This document shows positions 1 to 6,264 of a DNA stretch of 7,856 nucleotides, in pieces. This DNA is from Clostridiaceae bacterium (GTDB lineage Bacteria > Bacillota_A > Clostridia > Clostridiales > Clostridiaceae), in contig JAQSXU010000222.1 in assembly GCA_029256485.1 (NCBI GenBank), forward strand, positions 1 to 7,856, given 5' to 3'. Numbering within the stretch: the first letter of the stretch is position 1; every line of letters starts with the position of its first letter. The notes under the pieces are model-generated. The model saw nothing but the letters and a program-made list of their open reading frames with translations, was not told the origin of the DNA and did not search any database. The translations under genes and the position numbers were made by a program.

Positions 1-7
1 TTTATCT

Positions 8-361
8 CTAACAACATCCTCGATTAGGTTTTTTTATAGTAACTTTTAAATAGTCTTCAGGTATTTCTAATAGATTACAAAATTCTTCATTGGTTGGATA
101 AGCTTTGGTTTTAACTACCTCGCCATCCACCATAGTAATTGGAAGAACTTCCACTCCCTGATTATTTAACATGTCACTGACAGTTTTATTTTCTAAAAAT
201 ACTTGCGGACTGCTTGCAAGATTATACCTTTCAACTAATACTCCCTTACTCTTAAGATTGTTTAATAATGTAGAAACCCTTAACAGATTTTTATCTACTG
301 ATGGTCCGCACACTCCTGTGGAACAGCACATAGCTGGATCGAAAATAATCATTTTTTTCAT
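8..361 (-). CDS. arsD: ArsD, arsenic metallochaperone / weak co-repressor
   Basis: ArsD is a cytosolic protein that hands trivalent arsenic or antimony to the ArsA ATPase of the efflux pump and can also act as a weak repressor. The N-terminus holds the family signature FDPAMCCSTGVCG, with the three metalloid-binding cysteines at C12, C13 and C18, the positions known from plasmid R773 ArsD. A vicinal Cys pair, C116-C117, ends the protein, and C95 is additional. The length of 117 aa is normal. The start is supported by an AAGGGG ribosome site about 10 bases upstream; an alternative Met4 start would sit too far from it. That ribosome site overlaps the arsR stop codon and only 14 bases separate the two genes, so they are almost certainly one transcript with coupled translation. 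The stop lies 7 bases from the left edge, so any arsA or arsB/acr3 would be outside the window. Confidence 0.95.
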   Translation of the reverse strand: MKKMIIFDPAMCCSTGVCGPSVDKNLLRVSTLLNNLKSKGVLVERYNLASSPQVFLENKTVSDMLNNQGVEVLPITMVDGEVVKTKAYPTNEEFCNLLEIPEDYLKVTIKKPNRGCC

Positions 362-375
362 AATACATTTCCCCT

Positions 376-699
376 TTACTTAACATTACATTTTGATTTA
401 TCCTTACAGATGCATTCATTTGTATCCGTTACAAGATTCATAAGAAATAAAATTAATTTATTACAATTGCTGTTATTTAGAGAGTAATAACTCCACAATC
501 CTTCTTTTCTGCAATGAACTAATCCGCAGTCCATTAACACCTTCATGTGGTGCGAAAGTGTTGGCTGTGTAAAGTCAAATTGCTCTAGTATGTCACAAGC
601 GCATTGTTCACCACATGATAATATGTCAATTATCTTTAGTCTGTTTGGATCAGATAATGCTTTGATAATTTTAGAGTTTTCCTCGTAATTTGAATCCAT
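376..699 (-). CDS. arsR: ArsR, arsenic-responsive ArsR/SmtB-family repressor
   Basis: This is a cytosolic winged-helix repressor that leaves its operator when As(III) or Sb(III) binds. At 107 aa it has the usual length. The opening segment LSDPNRLKIIDIL (15-27) is typical of the family. The metalloid-site region reads CGEQCACDIL, giving the CxC pair C33 and C35. The third ligand of R773 ArsR (Cys37) is Leu38 here, so another Cys, such as C29, may complete the site. The recognition helix is TQPTLSHHMKVL (44-55), and the wing follows around HCRKEGLWSYYSL (62-74). The tail is Cys-rich (C96, C98, C104). The ribosome site AGAGGTGA lies about 6 bases before the ATG. A strong promoter and a perfect palindrome sit directly upstream, as expected for autoregulation. 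It is first in the operon, followed by arsD. Confidence 0.94.
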   Translation of the reverse strand: MDSNYEENSKIIKALSDPNRLKIIDILSCGEQCACDILEQFDFTQPTLSHHMKVLMDCGLVHCRKEGLWSYYSLNNSNCNKLILFLMNLVTDTNECICKDKSKCNVK

Positions 700-711
700 T
701 TAATCACCTCT

Positions 712-733
712 TATATAGATGTTCATCTATATA
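712..733 (-). promoter_or_regulatory. Putative ArsR operator (perfect palindrome)
   Basis: Two perfect 10-base arms (TATATAGATG and CATCTATATA) are separated by two bases. On the minus strand the centre reads ATAGATGAACATCTAT and contains TGAACA, a pattern typical of ArsR/SmtB-family operators. The palindrome starts one base past the -10 box and covers the expected transcription start, ending 12 bases before the arsR ATG, so a bound dimer would block initiation. That ArsR binds here is inferred from position and pattern. Confidence 0.8.
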
Positions 734-734
734 T

Positions 735-763
735 AATATAGAACAATATTAATATACTGTCAA
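735..763 (-). promoter_or_regulatory. SigA-type promoter of arsRD
   Basis: On the minus strand a consensus -35 TTGACA (758-763) is followed by a 17-base spacer and -10 TATATT (735-740, five of six consensus bases). The predicted start falls inside the palindromic operator. This is the best-formed promoter in the window. Confidence 0.8.
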
Positions 764-878
764 TATAATCTATGTATATTGGCATAAAATTTATTAATAC
801 ATTTATTATTTTCTATATACAGCTATAATATTCCTATTCTCATTTTATTGTTACTAATGGTGTTTTAAATTATAAAAG

Positions 879-920
879 AAATCCTTCTGGATTCATATTG
901 AATGTTATCCAGAAGGATTT
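879..920 (-). terminator. Rho-independent terminator of the RNase J gene
   Basis: Two perfect 14-base arms (AAATCCTTCTGGAT and its complement) flank a 14-base loop. Read on the minus strand, the stem is followed by CTTTTATAATTT, a T-rich though interrupted tract; the plus-strand side has no T run. The stem begins 11 bases after the RNase J stop codon and separates that gene from the ars promoter downstream. Confidence 0.8.
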
Positions 921-931
921 AATAATGCAAA

Positions 932-2602
932 TTATATTTCCATAATTATTGGCAAAATAATAGGTCTTCTTCTTGTTTTATTATATAAGAATGCTCCTAA
1001 AGAATATTTTATATTAGACTTTATTACTGACCATTCCGTAATTTTTTTCTCCATACATTTATCTAACTCTGCTTTTACTACTTCTGTTGCTTCATTTAAT
1101 AAATTTCCAGATTCTTTTACATAAACAAATCCTCTTGTAATAATGTCAGGTCCTGATAGTATACTTAATGAGGATTTTTCTATTGTTACTACCACTGTTA
1201 CCATACCATCCTGTGCTAAATGTTTTCTATCCCTAAGTACTATATTTCCTACATCACCGATACCAAGACCATCTATGAGAACTGCGCCTGAAGTGACTCT
1301 TCCCAATATCCTAGCATCGTTTCTGCTTAACTCCAGTACCTGGCCTGTTTCTAAGATAAATATATCTTTTGAATCCATGCCTAAGTTTTCAGCTAGCAAT
1401 TCATGTTGTTTCAAATGCCTGTATTCACCATGAACAGGCATAAAAAATTTAGGCTTAATTAAAGTATGCATCAATTTCAACTCTTCCTGACAAGCATGAC
1501 CTGAAACGTGAACTTCTTCTAAAGCATTATAAATCACTTCTGCCCCCTTCTTAAAAAGTTCATCTATGAGTTTTGATATGAGCTTTTCATTCCCAGGAAT
1601 TGGAGATGCCGAAATGATTACCATGTCACCTTTTTCTATAGCAATTTTTCTATGGCTTGAAAATGCAATTCTTGAAAGTGCAGCCATTGGTTCTCCCTGG
1701 CTTCCTGTGGTTATAATAGTTATTTTATCCGAAGGGTATTTATTAATATCATCTACACTTATAAGCTGATCTTCAGGCAATTGCATATAGCCTAAGTCCA
1801 TAGCTATATTGGAAATTTTCTCCATGCTTCTTCCACTAAAGGCAACCTTTCTTCCATAAAACAAAGATGAATTAATAATCTGTTGAATTCTATTAGTATT
1901 TGATGCAAAGGTAGCAACAATTACTCTGCCCTTTGCCCTTCCAAATATTTCAGTTAGATTTTCTCCTATTATTTTCTCTGAAACTGTATAGCCTGGGCGC
2001 TCAATATTTGTGCTGTCTGCCATTAGCAATAGTACATTCTGAGCTCCCAGCTTTGCAAAACGCTGAAGATTTAATACTCCCCCGTCTAAAGAAGTATAAT
2101 CTATTTTAAAATCTCCAGTATGAAATATAGTACCTTCTGGAGTTTGTATCGCCAATGCACAAGAATCTGCAATACTATGACATGTTCGTATAAACTCAAC
2201 TTTGAAATGCTCAGTTTTAACCTGTTCCCCTGGTTTAACTTCAGAAAGAGTACAGTCAGAAAGCATATTATGTTCTTCCAGCTTACTTTTTACTAATTCT
2301 AATGTGAGCTTGGTTCCATAAACAGGTACGTTTAGTTGTTTCAAAACATATGGGAGAGCACCTATATGATCTTCATGCCCATGGGTTAACACAAAACCTT
2401 TTACCTTCTCCCTATTATTCAGCAAATATGTTATATCTGGTATAATTAAATCAATGCCATACATTTCCTCATCAGGAAAAGCTAAACCACAGTCAATGAC
2501 AATTATTTCATCATCATATTCTATTGCTGTAATGTTCTTCCCAATCTCCCCTATACCTCCTAAGGGAATGACCTTAACTTTAGAATTATTTTTTGTTATC
2601 AT
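932..2602 (-). CDS. rnjA: Ribonuclease J (metallo-beta-lactamase / beta-CASP)
   Basis: RNase J is a zinc-dependent cytosolic enzyme with 5'-3' exonuclease and endonuclease activity that matures and degrades RNA in Firmicutes. The 556 aa match the usual length. The metallo-beta-lactamase core shows LTHGHEDHIGALPY with H74, H76, D78 and H79, the same numbering as B. subtilis RNase J1. Further candidate metal ligands are H142 (RTCHSIADS), D164 (HTGDFKID) and H391 (VHGEYRH). The beta-CASP part includes MADSTN (194-199), SGRSMEKI (256-263), TGSQGEPMAALSRI (299-312) and HVSGHACQEE (365-374). The C-terminal domain is present, ending in a basic TRRRP stretch. An AGGAGGAAA ribosome site sits about 9 bases before the ATG. 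The gene stands alone with its own terminator. The 266 bases upstream hold no clear promoter that I can defend. The paralogue RNase J2 is possible, but the intact catalytic set favours a J1-type enzyme. Confidence 0.95.
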   Translation of the reverse strand: MITKNNSKVKVIPLGGIGEIGKNITAIEYDDEIIVIDCGLAFPDEEMYGIDLIIPDITYLLNNREKVKGFVLTHGHEDHIGALPYVLKQLNVPVYGTKLTLELVKSKLEEHNMLSDCTLSEVKPGEQVKTEHFKVEFIRTCHSIADSCALAIQTPEGTIFHTGDFKIDYTSLDGGVLNLQRFAKLGAQNVLLLMADSTNIERPGYTVSEKIIGENLTEIFGRAKGRVIVATFASNTNRIQQIINSSLFYGRKVAFSGRSMEKISNIAMDLGYMQLPEDQLISVDDINKYPSDKITIITTGSQGEPMAALSRIAFSSHRKIAIEKGDMVIISASPIPGNEKLISKLIDELFKKGAEVIYNALEEVHVSGHACQEELKLMHTLIKPKFFMPVHGEYRHLKQHELLAENLGMDSKDIFILETGQVLELSRNDARILGRVTSGAVLIDGLGIGDVGNIVLRDRKHLAQDGMVTVVVTIEKSSLSILSGPDIITRGFVYVKESGNLLNEATEVVKAELDKCMEKKITEWSVIKSNIKYSLGAFLYNKTRRRPIILPIIMEI

Positions 2603-2792
2603 CTAAGATTTCCTCCTATCTGGTACATAAACTAGCTATACTTAGAGGCCGTTTGCCATTAAAATTTAATAAGTAATTATTTCATCATAAACACATTTTT
2701 TATAGTTTAACCTTATTTATGTGAAAAATACCACTGTGAAAATTCATACTTTAGAAATTTTAAAAGAGCTTACCACGGAGGATGCTATATAT

Positions 2793-2884
2793 AATGCAAT
2801 AAAGTTCTTACATTAATGCTGTCACAAAATATCCAGTCTTCAAGGGTTTTTGGGACATCATTAATGTATTAGAACTTTTGCATT
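2793..2884. repeat. 92-bp imperfect palindrome at the clipped 3' end of the flavin reductase gene
   Basis: The two halves are inverted copies. The left arm runs AATGCAATAAAGTTCT, then CATTAATG, then GTC and CAAAA. The right arm, read on the minus strand, gives AATGCAAAAGTTCT, then CATTAATG, GTC and CAAAAA. There are only a few mismatches and a two-base gap, so the stem is roughly 35-40 pairs around a loop near 2835. It covers the last four codons (MQKF) and stop of the reductase. No T tract follows on the minus strand, which argues against a simple terminator. It may be a small non-autonomous transposon or fused ends of an insertion sequence, but no family can be named from this alone. Confidence 0.6.
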
Positions 2885-3318
2885 TCTAAACCGCTTGTTA
2901 CAAAACACTCTGGTTTAAACTCCTGAGCATAAAGCTTTTTGCATATAAGGACAGTTTTTCCTTCTTCGAAATATGGGGTATCATCCATATGACTAACTGT
3001 TAGCTTAGAATTTACAATCTTATCTTCATCTCTTCCTGATACGCTTCCTAAATAGCTTAACTGCTTTTTATAATCATTGCCTAAGAAAGATATAGAAAAA
3101 GTATCAGAACTATCAACGAATTCTTTAGTATAACGCTGAGGTCTTAAAACAATATATACTACATTTTTGCCCCAAATTACGCCAAATCCACCCCAGGATG
3201 CTGTCATTGCATTTACTTTACTATCTTTTTGCGCTGCAATTAGCATCCAATCCTTGCCTATTAGCTGAAATGGACTTTTATTTAATTCTTCAGGTTTAAT
3301 TTCTTCATATTTGCTCAT
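2869..3318 (-). CDS. Flavin reductase-like (FMN-binding split barrel) protein, 3' end apparently truncated
   Basis: The protein resembles the flavin reductase-like family, small FMN-binding split-barrel proteins that bind flavin and often reduce it or another acceptor. Family-type blocks are PFQLIGKDWMLI (16-27), NAMTASWGGFGVIWGK (36-51), RPQRYTKEFVDSSDTFSISF (59-78) and GSVSGRDEDK (91-100). The start is supported by a GGAGGAAA ribosome site a few bases before the ATG and an extended -10 promoter further up. At 149 aa it is shorter than the roughly 165-170 aa I recall for close relatives, which continue after the ECF motif with a strand resembling HTMYIGEI. That segment is absent here and I did not find it downstream. 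The final residues MQKF come from the 92-bp palindrome, so the gene looks clipped. Whether the product still folds is unknown. Its physiological substrate cannot be told from sequence. Confidence 0.85.
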   Translation of the reverse strand: MSKYEEIKPEELNKSPFQLIGKDWMLIAAQKDSKVNAMTASWGGFGVIWGKNVVYIVLRPQRYTKEFVDSSDTFSISFLGNDYKKQLSYLGSVSGRDEDKIVNSKLTVSHMDDTPYFEEGKTVLICKKLYAQEFKPECFVTSGLEMQKF

Positions 3319-3369
3319 ATATTTCCTCCAAATTACTAAAATTTATGTTGAAAAACTTTTATAAAAAGC

Positions 3370-3378
3370 ATTATATCA
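3370..3378 (-). promoter_or_regulatory. Extended -10 promoter of the flavin reductase gene
   Basis: The minus strand reads TGATATAAT, a perfect -10 hexamer preceded by the TGn extension. No good -35 lies 16-18 bases upstream, which is acceptable for an extended -10 promoter. The start would fall near 3363, giving a leader of about 45 bases before the ATG. It also implies that the flavin reductase is transcribed separately from the nitroreductase unit. Confidence 0.5.
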
Positions 3379-3427
3379 CTTTGTTAATACAAATAGTAAA
3401 ATAATTCATCAATCAAAGGTTTAAATT

Positions 3428-3546
3428 ACCACTTTAGGCTTTAGTCTGTTGGATCAGACTTATCATAGTGGTGTTGAGAACTGGACTCCATGCATCAGAA
3501 ACTCATGAACTCCGTCAGATCCGGAAGGAAGCAGCGGTAATAACAG
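3428..3546 (+). ncRNA. Partial signal recognition particle RNA (fragment lacking both ends)
   Basis: The plus strand carries the diagnostic SRP RNA domain IV: GTCAGATCCGGAAGGAAGCAGC (3515-3535 region), with the GGAA tetraloop at 3523-3526, the conserved CAG/AGCAG internal loop and a closing CCG/CGG helix (3512-3514 with 3535-3537). It is preceded by the usual GAAC and followed by GTAA. Further 5', GGTGTTGAGAACTGG and CATGAACTCCG resemble the central part of the long clostridial/Bacillus-type SRP RNA. A hairpin AGTCTG/CAGACT (3443-3448, 3455-3460) lies inside an outer stem ACCACT/AGTGGT (3428-3433, 3467-3472). The strand that should pair with the 5' half after GGTAA is missing: within about 10 bases the sequence becomes the nitroreductase stop and coding region. 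The 5' Alu-domain start is not recognisable either. I infer a non-functional partial copy; the working gene should be elsewhere. Confidence 0.65.
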
Positions 3547-3549
3547 GAT

Positions 3550-4410
3550 TTAATTATCTTTACACCAACTAATAACGTACTCAGTTTCCTCATTCAAAAC
3601 TCTAATTGACTGCTGGAGCCTTTTAAAGCTTCCTGAATAACCAGATTCTTTTAATGCCAAATCAACATGGCACATGGCAATGCCCATATCTATTCTCTGC
3701 ACATCAAATTTTAAATTTTTGCTATAACCTTTTGTATGGCAGATATAAATATGCAGTTTATGATTTTCCTTTACAATTCTCCATGGCTGTTTATTTGAAG
3801 CTGAAGGTGCAAGCCTTAACATTTCAAGTGCCTCTTTATAATCACCAGCCTGGCTTACAGTTAACTTATTATCAAAACTTTCATTGTAAAATATGTCTTC
3901 AAAGTTTTTTCTATTTCTTGAACCAACAACAGTTTTCATAAGTGAACCTAGCAGTCTTTCCTTTTCTTTAGGGTACCCTACTGAAATGACTATTGGCAGA
4001 ATTTCATCTTCCTTTAAATCCATGACTTTTGCGAATTCTCTCTTATTAAAGGTTCCTCCAAGCCAGCAAGTTCCAAGTCCTAATGAGGTGGCATACAAAA
4101 CAAATTGCTCAAGTTCATATCCAAGCTGTTCTAAGCTCATACCTTCATTTTTTATAGCAGCTGCAACAAAGGAAGATACCCCTTTTATAAACCCATATGT
4201 GCCAAGCTTAATATCTTGATCTCCAGCAATTTTCACATCAATAAGCTTATATCGAACATTTGAACCAAAAGGTCCATTAAGTTTTTCAAGATAATCTTCT
4301 AATTTCTTTCTTAAATCATTTTCTAACGGTGTTGAGTCATATGTTCTTACAGACGTCCTTTTTCTAACAATATCCGAAAGAGATTTATTGAAAATTTTGC
4401 TATTTTCCAT
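3550..4410 (-). CDS. Nitroreductase family protein (TM1586-type, FMN-dependent)
   Basis: This is a cytosolic flavoprotein of the nitroreductase superfamily, expected to use FMN and NAD(P)H to reduce nitro-compounds, quinones or similar acceptors; the natural substrate is unknown. The 286 aa show an internal two-part layout typical of TM1586-like proteins. The first half starts with the FMN-phosphate motif RKRTSVRTYD (16-25) and carries LGLGTCWLGG (110-119) and ILPIVISVGYP (137-147). The second half has LRLAPSASNKQPWRIV (198-213), a second flavin-site motif, and DMGIAMCHVDLAL (241-253). The C-terminus EYVISWCKDN looks natural. The ribosome site AGGAGGTG lies about 6 bases before the ATG. The preceding VOC gene ends 33 bases away (19 if its frameshift is repaired), so the two are very likely co-transcribed. 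Its stop codon lies within a few bases of the SRP RNA fragment. No convincing terminator follows. Confidence 0.92.
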   Translation of the reverse strand: MENSKIFNKSLSDIVRKRTSVRTYDSTPLENDLRKKLEDYLEKLNGPFGSNVRYKLIDVKIAGDQDIKLGTYGFIKGVSSFVAAAIKNEGMSLEQLGYELEQFVLYATSLGLGTCWLGGTFNKREFAKVMDLKEDEILPIVISVGYPKEKERLLGSLMKTVVGSRNRKNFEDIFYNESFDNKLTVSQAGDYKEALEMLRLAPSASNKQPWRIVKENHKLHIYICHTKGYSKNLKFDVQRIDMGIAMCHVDLALKESGYSGSFKRLQQSIRVLNEETEYVISWCKDN

Positions 4411-4429
4411 AAAAACACCTCCTATTATG

Positions 4430-4459
4430 CTATTTAATATTCTCTACGAACTGTATTTT
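4430..4459 (-). other. Out-of-frame original 3' end of the VOC gene
   Basis: From the homopolymer at 4456-4459 to a TAG at 4430-4432, the shifted frame encodes IQFVENIK, the expected family C-terminus. This stretch still reads correctly in its own frame, so the deletion is recent or a sequencing error. With the repair, the gene would end 19 bases before the nitroreductase start. Confidence 0.75.
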
Positions 4460-4794
4460 AATCCATTTGGGTCTAGTACATAGAAAAATTTAGTATGTGG
4501 ATTTGGCTGAAATGGTCCGCTAAGAATATCTATACCTTTTTTCTTAACAGAAGCCATGATTTCATCTACTGAGTTCACTTCAAATCCCAATGAAATATCA
4601 TGTCCAAAGCTTACTTCTTTCAAAGCTTCATTGCATATAAGTTCAATCTTTGTCTCCCCATCCCCTAAAAATGCTATTTCTACTGCCGGCCCTGCATTGA
4701 ATCTTCTACTTACATTGAGCCCAACTATGTCCTTGTAAAATTTTAAAGATTCATCTAAATTTTTAACCATTAACGTACTCCAGCAAAATTTCAT
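4444..4794 (-). CDS. VOC (glyoxalase/bleomycin-resistance) family protein with a C-terminal frameshift
   Basis: This single-domain vicinal-oxygen-chelate protein is 116 aa as read. Features are the opening strand FCWSTLMVKNLDESLKFYKDIVGL (3-26), AVEIAFLGDGETKIELI in the middle, ISLGFEVNSVDEI opening the second module, and GPFQPNPHTKFFYVLDPNGLK near the end. The usual first-strand metal-ligand His of glyoxalase I is not obvious, so catalysis cannot be assigned. The start has a strong GGGAGGAG ribosome site. The ending is abnormal: after DPNGLK the frame gives YSS and stops. Adding one A to the A4 run (4456-4459) would give IQFVENIK and a stop at 4430-4432, which is how relatives normally end (DPNGLKIQFVEN). 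The fold may tolerate the change. It heads a two-gene unit with the nitroreductase. No specific substrate can be named. Confidence 0.85.
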   Translation of the reverse strand: MKFCWSTLMVKNLDESLKFYKDIVGLNVSRRFNAGPAVEIAFLGDGETKIELICNEALKEVSFGHDISLGFEVNSVDEIMASVKKKGIDILSGPFQPNPHTKFFYVLDPNGLKYSS

Positions 4795-4864
4795 AATTTT
4801 TCTCCTCCCTGCTAATATTTCCTTTGTTCGAGCATACCATTATTTATTACCAAGGGCAACTATT

Positions 4865-5296
4865 TTAACACAGGTTATGTGTTCCCCAAATGGCCACGTT
4901 CTGATTATCCAAAACAAACATGTTATTTCTCCATTTCAAAGTGTTTAAAACGTAGCCTAAAGCATCTGCATTATATCTTCCTGCTATTTTTTCATAAGCT
5001 AAAAGCTCATATACTCCATTTGAATCAAAATCCACTGGATACAAGCCGCTCAAAGGGTTTACAAATCCACTGATTGGACTTTTCAGCCTGCCATTTTCAT
5101 CATATATTTCATTTAAATACTCAGCACCCTTGTTGGATATATCTATGATGTACCTGTTGCTATTTTCCTTGCTTGCCAGCTCAACCTTGTAGTTGTCTTT
5201 ATAGGTAACGTCATATTTGTACTGTTCATTATATACATTGAAGTCAAAAATCAGCTTTGCTGTATTGTTTATGAAAGAATAAATATAGTGGTAAAG
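4865..5296 (-). pseudogene. 3' fragment of an FG-GAP/VCBS-like secreted-protein gene
   Basis: The frame is open from about 5296 down to the TAA at 4865, roughly 144 codons, and reads like a real protein throughout: YIYSFINNTAKLIFDFNVYN, then YKYDVTYKDNYKVEL, RYIIDISNKGAEYLNEIYDENG, FVNPLSGLYPVDFDSNGVYE and LLAYEKIAGRYNADALGYV. PVDFDSNGVYE resembles the calcium-loop repeats (DxDxNG) of FG-GAP/VCBS-type proteins. No start codon with a ribosome site exists near the 5' end. The TTG at 5053 lies mid-sequence and has none, and an in-frame stop at 5297-5299 cuts off anything upstream. The coding signal begins just where the duplicated amidohydrolase tail ends, so the head was lost in a rearrangement. 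The last residues, GTHNLC, may also be altered. The complete gene is probably a secreted or surface protein of unknown role. It is presumably not translated. Confidence 0.7.
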
Positions 5297-5335
5297 TTAA
5301 GGCTACCTTTTAAAATAACTTCTCCGTTTATTAAC
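5292..5335 (+). repeat. Imperfect direct repeat, copy A
   Basis: It aligns by eye with 6265-6309: about 37 of 45 columns are identical, with one gap. Shared blocks are TAAAGTTA, GCTACCTT, TAAA, AACTTCTCC and TTTAT in the same order. The two copies flank the amidase gene. Confidence 0.65.
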
Positions 5336-5341
5336 TTAAAC
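5292..5341 (-). pseudogene. Remnant of an amidohydrolase 3' end
   Basis: On the minus strand this stretch encodes FKLINGEVILKG, which parallels the C-terminus VLINGEVVFRR of the intact amidohydrolase at 6276-7409. Relative to that gene it lacks one base after the GEV codons, so its stop codon is out of frame. Similarity continues about 13 bases past the stop of the intact copy. Nothing else of an amidohydrolase precedes it, because the amidase stop codon lies immediately upstream. Confidence 0.55.
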
Positions 5342-5342
5342 C

Positions 5343-6236
5343 TTATTTCAATACCTCACTTATTCCATATGCTAATGCAAAAGCTATTTTGTTTTGGTAT
5401 TCTTGTGTACTCAGAAGTCTATCTTCCTCAACATTTGATAAAAACCCCATTTCTATTAGTATCACAGGAACCTTTGACCAATTAAAAGCTGTCATATCAT
5501 TTGTTTGAACAACTCCCCTATTTTTCATACCTACTTCTTTTGTAACAGTATTTAAAATTACTTGTCCACATTCCTGACTTCTATGAAATATTGTTCTAGT
5601 ATTTTCATTTATGGGTGCAGGGACTAACGCAGATGCTCCTTTTACACTACGGTTATCATTTGAATCTGCATGAATTCTTATAGCCAAATCAGCCTTTTCA
5701 TTATTCCATATTTCAGCTCTTTTCACATTACCTAGGCTTTCTGCATTACTAGTTTTAGTCATTTTAACAGTATATCCTCTCTGTTCTAGTATTTGTTTAA
5801 GCTTTAGTGAAACATTCATGTTTATCAGATATTCTGGATTCTTTGTAACCACTCCTTGAGCTCCACCGCCATCTTTAATTTCCATTTCTGAAGAATTAGG
5901 AGCTATTGGTTCCTTTTCCAAATTAGATTTATTCCCATGACCAGGATCTATCACTATAATCTTATGTACTTTATTTGGTACATTAACATTAACATTTTTG
6001 ATTATTTCATTTTTTTGCGGTTTACTTTTATCAAATTTACTTTCTAATAGCTCTTTTATATCTTCCAAATTCTGCGGTACAGTTTTGGTTTCTATATCTT
6101 TTGACTCACTCTTTACGGTTTCCTGTTTATTTGAGTCTTTAGAATTAGAATATAAACTTTTATTAAGCCTATAAGAAGACAATGCAATAGGAACCACTAA
6201 GACTAAACTGATTAGTAAAATAAAAACTTTTCTCAT
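5343..6236 (-). CDS. Secreted N-acetylmuramoyl-L-alanine amidase (Amidase_3)
   Basis: This zinc hydrolase cleaves the bond between N-acetylmuramic acid and L-alanine in peptidoglycan, outside the membrane. Residues 1-22 form a basic-then-hydrophobic N-terminus (MRKVFILLISLVLVVPIALSS) acting as signal peptide or membrane anchor; there is no lipobox. Residues 23-90 are a Ser/Lys/Glu-rich linker. The Amidase_3 catalytic domain runs from about 91 to 297: IVIDPGHG with H100, E135 in NPEYLINMNVSLKLKQ, IRIHAD with H189, and the catalytic E262 in LIEMGFLSN. The zinc-ligand set H100/E135/H189 plus E262 is complete, so it should be active. There is no binding repeat such as SH3 or SPOR. A GGAGAGGT ribosome site stands about 7 bases before the ATG. 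It follows the amidohydrolase by 39 bases with no terminator between, so co-transcription is likely. CwlD-like or CwlC-like roles in sporulation are possible but not shown. Confidence 0.93.
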   Translation of the reverse strand: MRKVFILLISLVLVVPIALSSYRLNKSLYSNSKDSNKQETVKSESKDIETKTVPQNLEDIKELLESKFDKSKPQKNEIIKNVNVNVPNKVHKIIVIDPGHGNKSNLEKEPIAPNSSEMEIKDGGGAQGVVTKNPEYLINMNVSLKLKQILEQRGYTVKMTKTSNAESLGNVKRAEIWNNEKADLAIRIHADSNDNRSVKGASALVPAPINENTRTIFHRSQECGQVILNTVTKEVGMKNRGVVQTNDMTAFNWSKVPVILIEMGFLSNVEEDRLLSTQEYQNKIAFALAYGISEVLK

Positions 6237-6264
6237 ATTTAATACCTCTCCATGTGAATCGAAG

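Noticed and set aside
1143..1769. Plus-strand reading frames opposite RNase J, and similar ones opposite the other genes
   Set aside because: They are antisense shadows with low-complexity composition, no ribosome sites and no recognisable domains.
4430..4794. VOC protein as ArsI, an organoarsenical C-As lyase linked to the ars genes
   Set aside because: It lacks the Cys-pair thiol motif expected of ArsI, sits 3.7 kb from arsR with unrelated genes between, and is in a different transcript.
4831..4859. Promoter for the VOC-nitroreductase unit (TTGCCC, 17 bases, TATGCT on the minus strand)
   Set aside because: Each box matches only four of six consensus bases, which is easily chance in AT-rich DNA; it is the best candidate in that gap but too weak to list.
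4865..5053. A 62-codon reading frame starting with TTG taken as a small gene
   Set aside because: The same frame continues upstream to about 5296 with protein-like sequence, and the TTG has no ribosome site, so it is part of the larger gene fragment.
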